DNA from: Bacilli bacterium
GTDB lineage: Bacteria; Bacillota_I; Bacilli_A; RF39; UBA660
Length of the DNA stretch: 64,000 nt
Reading direction: 5' to 3'
Assembly: GCA_017541445.1 (NCBI GenBank)
Contig: JAFXZC010000009.1
Span: 1-64,000 of the forward strand
A program made the position numbers and the translations under genes. Positions 17,360 through 23,960 of this stretch are shown here, one piece after another (position 1 is the stretch's first letter; each line of letters starts with the position of its first letter). The notes under the pieces are model-generated. The model was not told the DNA's origin and did no database searches. It was given only the letters and a program-made list of their open reading frames with translations.

Positions 17360-17731
17360 TTAAGCTAATTCTACAGTTGCACCAGCAGCTTCAAGTTGTG
17401 CTTTAATTTCTTCAGCTTCTTTAGCAGGAACGTTTTCTTTAACATTTCCACCATTGTCAGCTAAACCTTTAGCTTCTACTAATCCTAAACCAGTAACCTC
17501 TTTTAAGATCTTGATTACTTGCATCTTAGTAGCACCAGCATCCTTTAATACTACAGTTTTTGCAGCATTATCGTCAGCAGCTTCTACAGCTCCAGCAGGA
17601 GCAGCAGCTACAGCTACAGCACTTGGATCTACTCCAAATTCTTCCTTCATTGCGTCAACTAATTCTTTAACTTCAAGAATAGTCATTTCTTTTAAAGCAC
17701 TTATAAATTCATCTTTTGTTAATTTTGCCAT
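17360..17731 (-). CDS. rplL: 50S ribosomal protein L7/L12
   Basis: The 123-residue protein has the N-terminal dimerisation helices (LTKDEFISALKEMTILE), an Ala-rich hinge and the factor-binding C-terminal domain (KTVVLKDAGATKMQVIKILKEVTGLGLVEAKGL). It forms the ribosomal stalk that recruits translation factors. I chose ATG at 17731, preceded by AGGAAGAATATAAA, giving the normal family length. It follows rplJ within the same transcript. Confidence 0.99.
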   Translation of the reverse strand: MAKLTKDEFISALKEMTILEVKELVDAMKEEFGVDPSAVAVAAAPAGAVEAADDNAAKTVVLKDAGATKMQVIKILKEVTGLGLVEAKGLADNGGNVKENVPAKEAEEIKAQLEAAGATVELA

Positions 17732-17760
17732 TTTATATTCTTCCTTTCCTATTTCCAAAA

Positions 17761-18252
17761 TTATTTTTCAAGTTGTTCTGCATATAAATTTAATCCAATT
17801 GCTAAATCTCTAACATATTGAATCATTCCACCAGCTAACATAGTAAGTAGTCCTTCTCTTGATGGAATAGATGCATACTCTTTAATAACATCTAAATCAG
17901 CTTTAGAACCATTAATAATACCTACTCTAATTTCAGCTTTATCATGTTCTTTAGCAAATTTAGAAATAACTTTAATTGGTTCTAATAAATCTTTACCAAA
18001 TAAAATTGCATTAGGTCCCTCTAGGAAACCATCTAAATCAATCTTAAGATTATCAAGAGCTCTCTTTAAAAGAGTATTCTTGTAAACCTTAACAGAGCTT
18101 TCTGTTTCTTTTAATTGTCTTCTTAAATCGCTTAATTCTGCAACTGTTAAACCTTGATAAGTAAATACAATAACAGATTGACTATCTTTAATATTGTTCT
18201 CAATTTCAGAAACAACATTCTTTTTGCTCTCTAAAATCTTTTCACTTGCCAT
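17761..18252 (-). CDS. rplJ: 50S ribosomal protein L10
   Basis: The 163-residue product matches L10, with the N-terminal ILESKKNVVSEIENNIKDSQSV region, the GLTVAELSDLRRQL helix and a C-terminal L7/L12-binding helix (GMIQYVRDLAIGLNLYAEQLE). L10 anchors the L7/L12 stalk and represses its own mRNA through the leader upstream. AAGGAGGAAAAA sets the start at 18252. Confidence 0.98.
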   Translation of the reverse strand: MASEKILESKKNVVSEIENNIKDSQSVIVFTYQGLTVAELSDLRRQLKETESSVKVYKNTLLKRALDNLKIDLDGFLEGPNAILFGKDLLEPIKVISKFAKEHDKAEIRVGIINGSKADLDVIKEYASIPSREGLLTMLAGGMIQYVRDLAIGLNLYAEQLEK

Positions 18253-18276
18253 TTTTTTCCTCCTTATGATATTTAT

Positions 18277-18397
18277 TAAAAAAAGCTTTCCCAACAGGAA
18301 AGCTTAAAATCACATCAAAATAAATGTTATTCTTAAGTTCTCCCTCGGCAAGATTTACTTTTATACTTGCTGTCTTTGGTTGAGTGCTTTTTTCTTA
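18277..18397 (-). ncRNA. L10 leader (ribosomal protein leader of rplJ-rplL) with terminator
   Basis: The 5' UTR contains the conserved L10-leader block (CAACCAAAGACAGC ... TCTTGCCGAGG on the minus strand). It is followed by a terminator hairpin, AAGCTTTCC/GGAAAGCTT (18283-18305), and seven Ts. In Bacilli, L10(L12)4 binds this leader and shuts off its own operon. The match is by recognition of the conserved bases, not by a covariance search. Confidence 0.82.
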
Positions 18398-18406
18398 ACA
18401 ATTCAT

Positions 18407-18435
18407 ATTATATTCTAATAACAATTAAATGTCAA
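18407..18435 (-). promoter_or_regulatory. Consensus promoter of rplJ-rplL
   Basis: Perfect TTGACA (18430-18435), 17-base spacer, perfect TATAAT (18407-18412) on the minus strand. The -35 lies in the last codons of rplA. Confidence 0.92.
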
Positions 18436-19123
18436 AAGAATTTAAATCTAACTTAATACCAGGACCCATTGTACTAGTTAAAGTAATATTATTAATATAT
18501 TTACCTTTAATAGTAGATGGTTTAGCTTTTACTATAGTATTAACAACATAATCAAGATTTTCTAATAATTTCTTTTCATCAAATGATACTTTACCAATTA
18601 TAGTATGAACATTACCATAAGTATCTGTTTTATATTCAACCATACCTTTTTTAATATCATTAACTGCTTTAGCAGTATCCATAGTAACAGTACCAGTCTT
18701 TGGATTTGGCATTAAACCTTTTGGTCCTAAAATACGACCAATTTTACCTAATTGAGCCATCATATCTGGAGCAGCTACGATAACATCATAGTCAAACCAG
18801 TTTTCTTTTTCAATTTTTTCGATTAAATCAGTATCACCAACGAAATCTGCTCCTGCATCTTTAGCAGCTGTAGCAGCAGGTCCTTTAGCTAATACTAAAA
18901 CTCTCTTAGTCTTACCAGTTCCGTTAGGTAATACCATAGATCCTCTTAATTGTTGATCAGCTTTTTTAGTATCAAGATTTAAGTTAAATGCAACTTCTAC
19001 AGTACCATCAAAACTAGTAATAGAAGTATCTTTAACTAACTTAACTGCTTCTTCTTTTGTATAAAGAGTTGCTCTATCTACTTTTTTAGAAGCTTCCACA
19101 TACTTTTTACCTGATTTTCTCAT
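18425..19123 (-). CDS. rplA: 50S ribosomal protein L1
   Basis: The 232-residue protein is a full-length L1 with the domain I start ([17 protein letters not shown]), the domain II Rossmann-like part ([22 protein letters not shown]) and the [19 protein letters not shown] signature. It binds the 23S L1 stalk and promotes exit-site tRNA release. It also represses the rplK-rplA mRNA in many bacteria. GGAGGGAAATAGAA precedes the ATG. The 3' end carries the rplJ -35 element. Confidence 0.99.
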   Translation of the reverse strand: MRKSGKKYVEASKKVDRATLYTKEEAVKLVKDTSITSFDGTVEVAFNLNLDTKKADQQLRGSMVLPNGTGKTKRVLVLAKGPAATAAKDAGADFVGDTDLIEKIEKENWFDYDVIVAAPDMMAQLGKIGRILGPKGLMPNPKTGTVTMDTAKAVNDIKKGMVEYKTDTYGNVHTIIGKVSFDEKKLLENLDYVVNTIVKAKPSTIKGKYINNITLTSTMGPGIKLDLNSFDI

Positions 19124-19176
19124 TTCTATTTCCCTCCTAATTGTGGTTTATTAGCGGATTATAAAATATTATAAAA

Positions 19177-19782
19177 TTAATTTTCTTCTTTAGTTTCTTC
19201 TTCAGCTTTTTCCTCATTTTCAGCTTCAGTAATAACTTCAACTTCATGAGTTTCTTGTGCTTCAGCTTCTAACTTAGCAAGTTCTGCATCACGTTTAGCT
19301 TGTTCAGCAGCTTCTGCTTCAGCTTCTTTTTGTTGTTCCATAAGTTCTGCATCATTTAAGCCCTTAACAGCAACTCCCATGTTTCTAGCAGTACCTTCAA
19401 CAATCTTCATTGCGCTTTCAATATCATATGCATTTAAGTCTGGTAACTTAATTTCAGCTATCTTTCTTAAATCATCTTGAGTAATAATAGCAGCAATTTC
19501 ATTAGCACCCTTAGCTCCACCCTTTTGAATCTTAGCAAACTTCTTAATTAAGAAAGCAGCTGGTGGAGTTTTTAATACAAAATCAAATGTTCTATCTTCA
19601 TAAAGACTAATTTCAACAGGAACTACGTCTCCCATTTTATCTCTAGTAGCATCATTAAATTTTGTACAAAATTCTTGTAAATTAATACCTGCAGGTCCTA
19701 AAACAGTTCCAACTGGTGGAGCTGGTGTAGCTTTTCCAGCAGGAATTTGTAATTTAATTTTCTTTACGACTTCTTTTGCCAC
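19177..19782 (-). CDS. rplK: 50S ribosomal protein L11 with long acidic C-terminal extension
   Basis: Residues 1 to about 143 are a normal L11, with the [20 protein letters not shown] loop, the [10 protein letters not shown] linker and [13 protein letters not shown]. It binds the GTPase-centre 23S RNA. A further 58 or so residues follow, almost only Glu, Ala, Lys and Gln, predicted as a charged helix; ordinary L11 stops near 141. The start is GTG at 19782, chosen because GGAGGTGTTTTTC is ideally placed and the frame upstream is the structured leader. Gene order nusG-rplK-rplA is standard. The extension is in frame and ends in a single stop, so it is not an assembly artefact visible here. Confidence 0.95.
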   Translation of the reverse strand: MAKEVVKKIKLQIPAGKATPAPPVGTVLGPAGINLQEFCTKFNDATRDKMGDVVPVEISLYEDRTFDFVLKTPPAAFLIKKFAKIQKGGAKGANEIAAIITQDDLRKIAEIKLPDLNAYDIESAMKIVEGTARNMGVAVKGLNDAELMEQQKEAEAEAAEQAKRDAELAKLEAEAQETHEVEVITEAENEEKAEEETKEEN

Positions 19783-19812
19783 GAAAAACACCTCCATAAA
19801 AATTTGTTTCGC

Positions 19813-19852
19813 GTAAGTGGTATAGGGCATCCGCTTATTCCCTCCCACTTAA
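19813..19852 (-). promoter_or_regulatory. L1-type leader hairpin of the rplK-rplA operon
   Basis: On the minus strand AAGTGG pairs with CCACTT (19815-19820 with 19845-19850). The pair encloses a conserved-looking purine-rich internal region with GGGAGGGAA and GGATGCCC, resembling the L1 binding site of 23S rRNA. L1 autoregulation at this place is well known; the specific match is my inference. Confidence 0.6.
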
Positions 19853-19884
19853 ACAGGTTATAAATACATACAACCGCAGTTAAG

Positions 19885-19913
19885 ATATTAACATAAACAT
19901 TTGTAAATATCAA
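19885..19913 (-). promoter_or_regulatory. Promoter of rplK-rplA
   Basis: TTGATA (19908-19913), 17-base spacer, TAATAT (19885-19890) with TATG extension, on the minus strand, between nusG's terminator and the leader. Confidence 0.75.
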
Positions 19914-19933
19914 GATTTTTCAATAAAAAAAAG

Positions 19934-19962
19934 AAAAAAGTCGACATTTTATCGACTTTTTT
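19934..19962 (-). terminator. Terminator of secE-nusG
   Basis: Eleven-bp perfect stem with core GTCGA/TCGAC (19934-19944 with 19952-19962) and a T-run on the minus strand. Confidence 0.88.
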
Positions 19963-19963
19963 A

Positions 19964-20500
19964 TTATTGTAACTTATTAACTTGAAATAATTCTACTTCT
20001 ACAGGAGTTTCTTGACCAAATAAATCGATTAAAACATTTAATCTATTATTTTCCATATCGATACTATCAACAGTACCATTCATACCTTTGAATGGACCAT
20101 CAACAATAGTAACCTTACATCCAGGAGCCATTTCAGCTTCAATATTAACTCTACTCATACCCATAGTAGCAAGAATTCTATCTATCTCTTGTGGTAATAA
20201 TGGTGTTGGTTTAGCTTTATGTCCACTTGATCCAATAAATCCAGTAACACCAGGAGTATTACGAACTATATACCAAGCTTCATCAGACATTATCATTTCT
20301 ACTAAAACATAACCAGGAAACATCTTTTTAACTTTTTCTTTTTTTACTCCATCTTTAACTTCTACTTCTGTAGTTTCAGGAATAATAACTCTAAAGATAT
20401 TATCTTGCATACCAGTAGAAACTGCTCTTTGTTCTAGTTTTTCTTTAACTTTTTGTTCATGTCCACTATAAGTGTTAACTACATACCATTCTTTTTCCAT
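19964..20500 (-). CDS. nusG: Transcription termination/antitermination protein NusG
   Basis: The 178-residue product has the NGN domain (EWYVVNTYSGHEQKVKEKLE ... MFPGYVLVEM) and a C-terminal KOW domain (GCKVTIVDGPFKGMNGTVDSID). NusG rides on RNA polymerase and links it to ribosomes or pausing. The ATG overlaps the secE stop codon (TAATG), so the two are translationally coupled. Length is normal. Confidence 0.98.
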   Translation of the reverse strand: MEKEWYVVNTYSGHEQKVKEKLEQRAVSTGMQDNIFRVIIPETTEVEVKDGVKKEKVKKMFPGYVLVEMIMSDEAWYIVRNTPGVTGFIGSSGHKAKPTPLLPQEIDRILATMGMSRVNIEAEMAPGCKVTIVDGPFKGMNGTVDSIDMENNRLNVLIDLFGQETPVEVELFQVNKLQ

Positions 20501-20913
20501 TAATTAAACAACCCCTTTATAAAAGCCATTAATAATTCTAAACCTTCAAAGAATAAAGCAAGTACTATACAGAATACTAATACAGCAAAAGTATACTTAA
20601 CAATTTCATATGCCTTTGGCCATACTACTTTCTTTAATTCTCTACCTATAGTAGCTTTTTGTTCTTTATCAACTTTATTATCCTTTTTATCTTCTTTATC
20701 TTTTTTAGATGACTTTTCTTCTTGTTCTTCTTCATCTTCATCAGAATCTAAATCTTCATCATATTCATCTAATTCTTCTTCTACTTCTTCAAGATCTTCT
20801 ACTTCTTCAAGTTCTTCTTCAATTTCTTCTTCTACTTCTTTTTCAATTTTTTTAGCTTTTTTAACCTTTTCTTCAGCTACACTAGCTTCCTTTACAGTTT
20901 TCTTCTTTGCCAT
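20500..20913 (-). CDS. secE: Preprotein translocase subunit SecE with acidic N-terminal extension
   Basis: The last 60 or so residues are a typical short Gram-positive SecE: ELKKVVWPKAYEIVKYT followed by one membrane helix. The preceding 75 or so residues are an unusual charged tail of Glu/Asp runs flanked by Lys, absent from the normal 55-75 residue SecE. GAGGTGGTTTT precedes the ATG. Position before nusG is standard, but rpmG, usually in front of secE, is missing. Function as the SecYEG clamp is secure; the role of the acidic tail is unknown. Confidence 0.93.
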   Translation of the reverse strand: MAKKKTVKEASVAEEKVKKAKKIEKEVEEEIEEELEEVEDLEEVEEELDEYDEDLDSDEDEEEQEEKSSKKDKEDKKDNKVDKEQKATIGRELKKVVWPKAYEIVKYTFAVLVFCIVLALFFEGLELLMAFIKGLFN

Positions 20914-20936
20914 AAAACCACCTCAAATTTTTTGTA

Positions 20937-20972
20937 TTAAAAAAACACCTTTTCGTGTTCAACAATAATATA
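20937..20972 (-). promoter_or_regulatory. secE-nusG start region with promoter-proximal hairpin
   Basis: The -10 TATATT (20967-20972, TATG-extended) pairs with the -35 TTGTTT at 20990-20995 (17-base spacer). The predicted start is followed at once by GAACAC/GTGTTT (20955-20960 with 20943-20948) and seven Ts, a weak terminator-like hairpin ahead of the secE ribosome binding site. Confidence 0.55.
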
Positions 20973-20995
20973 CCATATAGAATTCCTAAAAACAA

Positions 20996-21020
20996 GAAAA
21001 AAGTGTATATAACTACACTT
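20996..21020 (-). terminator. Terminator of the sigma-factor operon
   Basis: Seven-bp perfect stem AAGTGTA/TACACTT (21001-21007 with 21014-21020) followed by a T-rich tail on the minus strand. Confidence 0.82.
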
Positions 21021-21633
21021 TTCTATCTTCTATTATCTTCTTAATTTTAGTTCTAACTCTCTGAATAGTATTATCTACTTGTTTTAAATTCTTATTTAAA
21101 AGTAATGCAATCTCATCATACTTTAAACCACTTATCATTAAAGCATATACTTCATATTCACTATCAGATAATTCCTTTTTAATAGCAAGAACTAATTCTT
21201 TTAAATTTTCTTCCTTAAGAATATTCTCTAAAGGATCATGCTCTGACTTATCAGAAATAATATCTCTTAAAGGAGCAGCATATTGATCATAAACATGTTC
21301 TAAACTTAAAGAATCACTTATTAATTTATTCTTTAATCTACCTGCTTTAATAATACTAGTTTGTAAAGCTCTATCTACACATAAAGTAATAAAAGTACTT
21401 AACTGTGCATCTTTATCATCTCTATAATTTCTTAAAGCATGAGAAAAACCCAATAAACCATCTTGATATAAATCATTATAATCATACCCTATTTGATAAG
21501 CCATAGTTAAAAACTTCTTAACTTCTACATCAATAATATATTTATATTTACTAAATAAAATATCTTTAGCATCTTCAGAAGATTCTCTAATCATAGAAAT
21601 AAGTTCCGCATCATTATAATTATTATAATCCAT
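21013..21633 (-). CDS. SigH-like RNA polymerase sigma factor
   Basis: The 206-residue protein has sigma-70 region 2 (DYNDLYQDGLLGFSHALRNYR ... LSTFITLCVDRALQT) and region 4 (LSDSEYEVYALMISGLKYDEIALLLNKNLKQVDNTIQRVRTKI), with no region 1.1 or 3. Size and chromosomal position (rlmB-sigH-secE-nusG) match sigma-H of Bacillus, which runs transition-state and competence genes. The regulon here is unknown. GGAGGAGTA precedes the ATG. Assignment to SigH rather than another alternative factor rests mainly on gene order. Confidence 0.8.
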   Translation of the reverse strand: MDYNNYNDAELISMIRESSEDAKDILFSKYKYIIDVEVKKFLTMAYQIGYDYNDLYQDGLLGFSHALRNYRDDKDAQLSTFITLCVDRALQTSIIKAGRLKNKLISDSLSLEHVYDQYAAPLRDIISDKSEHDPLENILKEENLKELVLAIKKELSDSEYEVYALMISGLKYDEIALLLNKNLKQVDNTIQRVRTKIKKIIEDRKV

Positions 21634-21641
21634 TACTCCTC

Positions 21642-22325
21642 CTACTTATTAACAATACCATATATTAAAATAGCAGCTGCTACAGAAGCATTTAAACTAT
21701 TTATTTGACCATATTGAGGAATAGCAACTATTTGATCACAATTATCTCTAACTAATCTACCAATACCATTACCTTCATTACCTATAATTAAAACTACTTT
21801 ATCAGCAAAATCTACATCTTTATAATTCATACCATCCATATCAGCAGCGTATACAAAGAAACCATTACTTTGTAAATCTTTAATTGTATTAACTAAATTA
21901 CTAACCATAGCTATATTAACATGTTCTAATGCACCAGCACTTGTTTTCATAACAGTACCATTTACTGATACACTTCTATCTTTAGGAATAATAATATCTT
22001 TAATACCAGCACATTCACAAGTTCTAATAATAGCACCAAAATTATGAGGATCTTCCAAATGATCTAACATAACAATAACTTTAGAATTATACATATCTTT
22101 ATAATTACAATATTCAAACTCATTAACTTCTATAATAATACCTTGATGTCTACCATCTACCATACTATCCATTTTCTTACTATCCATAGAAGCATAACTT
22201 ATTTTATTATCTCTTATAAAATTAATAATATCTTTATCATTAAAATTATTAGCAATATATACTTTCTTAATAGATTTAATATTATCTCTTAATTCATTAA
22301 AAACATTCTTACCATATATTTTCAT
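21642..22325 (-). CDS. rlmB: 23S rRNA 2'-O-methyltransferase, TrmH/RlmB family
   Basis: The 227-residue SPOUT enzyme has a short N-terminal substrate-binding domain and the knotted catalytic domain with DHLEDPHNFGAIIRTCECAG, IIGNEGNGI and NSLNASVAAAILIYG, the three family motifs that bind SAM. It methylates a guanosine ribose of 23S rRNA (G2251 in E. coli). The start at ATG 22325 follows AGGTGATTAAT, immediately after mrnC. It belongs to the cluster mrnC-rlmB-sigH. Confidence 0.92.
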   Translation of the reverse strand: MKIYGKNVFNELRDNIKSIKKVYIANNFNDKDIINFIRDNKISYASMDSKKMDSMVDGRHQGIIIEVNEFEYCNYKDMYNSKVIVMLDHLEDPHNFGAIIRTCECAGIKDIIIPKDRSVSVNGTVMKTSAGALEHVNIAMVSNLVNTIKDLQSNGFFVYAADMDGMNYKDVDFADKVVLIIGNEGNGIGRLVRDNCDQIVAIPQYGQINSLNASVAAAILIYGIVNK

Positions 22326-22326
22326 A

Positions 22327-22689
22327 TTAATCACCTAAAATAAAATTCATAATTTCTTTAATTCTATCATTTTTATTATCAAAATATAATTTACCTATTA
22401 AAGCTTCTAAACCAGTTGCTAATCTATAAGTAACTATATCTGCATGCTTAGTTTTAGCACCTTTAGCATTTCTACCCCATTTAACTATATCAATTTCTTC
22501 TTCTGTTAAAAAATTACTATTTTCTAATCTTTCTAAATGCATTCTTTGACTCTTAGCACTAACATAATCTAAACTTTTACTTTGTAATTCACCTATCTTA
22601 GTAATACCTTTTCTAATTAAGTACTCTCTAACATATTGTTCATATATAGTATCACCCATATAAGCCATAACTAAAGGATTATCATGCAT
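22327..22689 (-). CDS. mrnC: Mini-ribonuclease III
   Basis: The 120-residue product is a single RNase III catalytic domain without a dsRNA-binding domain: NPLVMAYMGDTIYEQYVREYL carries the catalytic Asp, and GRNAKGAKTKHADIVTYRLATGLEALIGKLY the second acidic helix (here Glu in LEAL). In Bacillus it matures 23S rRNA ends. ATG at 22689 is favoured by spacing to GGTGAT; an ATG two codons earlier is possible. Confidence 0.92.
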   Translation of the reverse strand: MHDNPLVMAYMGDTIYEQYVREYLIRKGITKIGELQSKSLDYVSAKSQRMHLERLENSNFLTEEEIDIVKWGRNAKGAKTKHADIVTYRLATGLEALIGKLYFDNKNDRIKEIMNFILGD

Positions 22690-22737
22690 ATGCATCACCA
22701 CAAATAATTTAACACAAAAAAGAAAAAAAGAAAAATA

Positions 22738-23544
22738 TTACTTCTTTTCTTTTAACTGTTTAATTAATAAATAAATCATCATACCTAAACCAATACTGAA
22801 TAGTAAAAATGATACTACTTGAGCTATTCTAATATTAGTATTAAATACTTTTAAAGCATCAGTTCTTAAAAATTCTATAAAGAACCTACCTAAACCATAC
22901 CACATCATATAAAATGCTGTTAAAAAACCATCTTTTCTCTTTTTATAAAACTTTCTTATTAATAATAGAATAATAAAACCTAATAAGCACCATAAAGATT
23001 CATAATAGAAACAAGGATGTCTATAAGCCCATTCTCCATCATAAGAATCATATAAAAACATATTCTTAATAATAAAATTAGGTATAAAATGTAAACTTCT
23101 TAAATAAGTATCACTAACTGCTTTACCAAAAGCTTCACCATTAAAGAAATTACCCCATCTACCAATAGCTTGAGCAATAATAATACCAGGTACAGCAATA
23201 TCGGTCATAACTAATTTTTTAACTTTATTCTTATTACAATAAATAATTAAAGTAATTAAACCAGCTAATATACCACCATGTATTGCTAAACCACCTTCCC
23301 AAACTTTAAATACATCTATAAAATGATTATATTCTTTTAAACTAAATAAAACATAATATAATCTAGCACCAATAATACCAAACATTACTACCCAAAATAC
23401 TAGATTAAAAACAAATTCTTTATCAATATTTTTTTTCTTAGCTTCTTTTTCAATTAATAAATAAGCAATAATAATACCAGTTAATATGCATACTGAATAC
23501 CATCTAATACTAAACTTACCAATACTAAATATAACTGGATCCAT
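22738..23544 (-). CDS. lgt: Prolipoprotein diacylglyceryl transferase
   Basis: The 268-residue membrane enzyme transfers diacylglyceryl from phosphatidylglycerol to the lipobox cysteine of prelipoproteins. The essential AIHGG, AIGRWGNFFNGEAFG and GLGRFFIEFLRTD motifs are intact, within seven membrane helices. ATG at 23544 follows GGAGTGGTAACT. It fits the lipoprotein encoded at 40139-40588. It is separated from the upstream small gene by a terminator fused to its own promoter. Confidence 0.96.
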   Translation of the reverse strand: MDPVIFSIGKFSIRWYSVCILTGIIIAYLLIEKEAKKKNIDKEFVFNLVFWVVMFGIIGARLYYVLFSLKEYNHFIDVFKVWEGGLAIHGGILAGLITLIIYCNKNKVKKLVMTDIAVPGIIIAQAIGRWGNFFNGEAFGKAVSDTYLRSLHFIPNFIIKNMFLYDSYDGEWAYRHPCFYYESLWCLLGFIILLLIRKFYKKRKDGFLTAFYMMWYGLGRFFIEFLRTDALKVFNTNIRIAQVVSFLLFSIGLGMMIYLLIKQLKEKK

Positions 23545-23563
23545 AGTTACCACTCCAAAACAT

Positions 23564-23595
23564 ATTATAACATAAAAGAACTACCTAGGTAGTTC
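23564..23595 (-). terminator. Terminator fused to the lgt promoter
   Basis: A full palindrome GAACTACC-TA-GGTAGTTC (23578-23595) and short T-run end the upstream gene. The T-run continues directly into TATGTTATAAT (23564-23574), the extended -10 of lgt. A shared terminator/promoter unit. Confidence 0.75.
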
Positions 23596-23952
23596 CTTTA
23601 ATAAATTAACTAATTTCATAAAATTATCAGGATATTTTAAAGCACCACTCTTATGATAATAAGTATCTGCTTCATCATACCAAGCAAGTCTCCACATAGG
23701 ACTCATTGGTTTATGATCTTTACTCTTATCAGGCCAATAATCATATTCATCTAAATCTTTAAAATCCCATATTAGATTCTTAATTTCATCATATTTATCA
23801 TCACTTAATTGAACTTCATATAATTCACCATTAACATCAATAACTTTTTCTTCTAAGTTAATAATTATATAATTCATATCTTTATACTCTAATTCAATTC
23901 TTTTAACATCTTTTTTATCTAAATATTTCTTATCAATATCAAGTTCTGCCAT
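23581..23952 (-). CDS. Small cytoplasmic protein, unknown function
   Basis: The 123-residue product has an N-terminal beta-rich part (VKRIELEYKDMNYIIINLEEKVIDVNG can be seen in three short strands) and a Trp-rich end with YDYWPDKSKDH, MWRLAWYDEADTYYHKSGALKYP. I do not recognise the family. No signal or membrane segment. It lies 8 bases after uvrA and is probably co-transcribed with it. Conserved-looking aromatic and acidic residues suggest a folded binding domain; nothing supports a specific function. Confidence 0.6.
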   Translation of the reverse strand: MAELDIDKKYLDKKDVKRIELEYKDMNYIIINLEEKVIDVNGELYEVQLSDDKYDEIKNLIWDFKDLDEYDYWPDKSKDHKPMSPMWRLAWYDEADTYYHKSGALKYPDNFMKLVNLLKELPR

Positions 23953-23960
23953 AATTCCTC

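Noticed and set aside
17454..17813. Plus-strand frame of 119 codons across rplL
   Set aside because: Shadow of the Ala-rich rplL hinge; the minus-strand gene is certain.
19783..19848. N-terminal extension of L11 by 22 residues
   Set aside because: The bases form the structured leader; GTG at 19782 has an ideal ribosome binding site and gives the normal L11 start.
20088..20312. Plus-strand frame of 74 codons inside nusG
   Set aside because: Antisense to a universally conserved gene and without a start signal.
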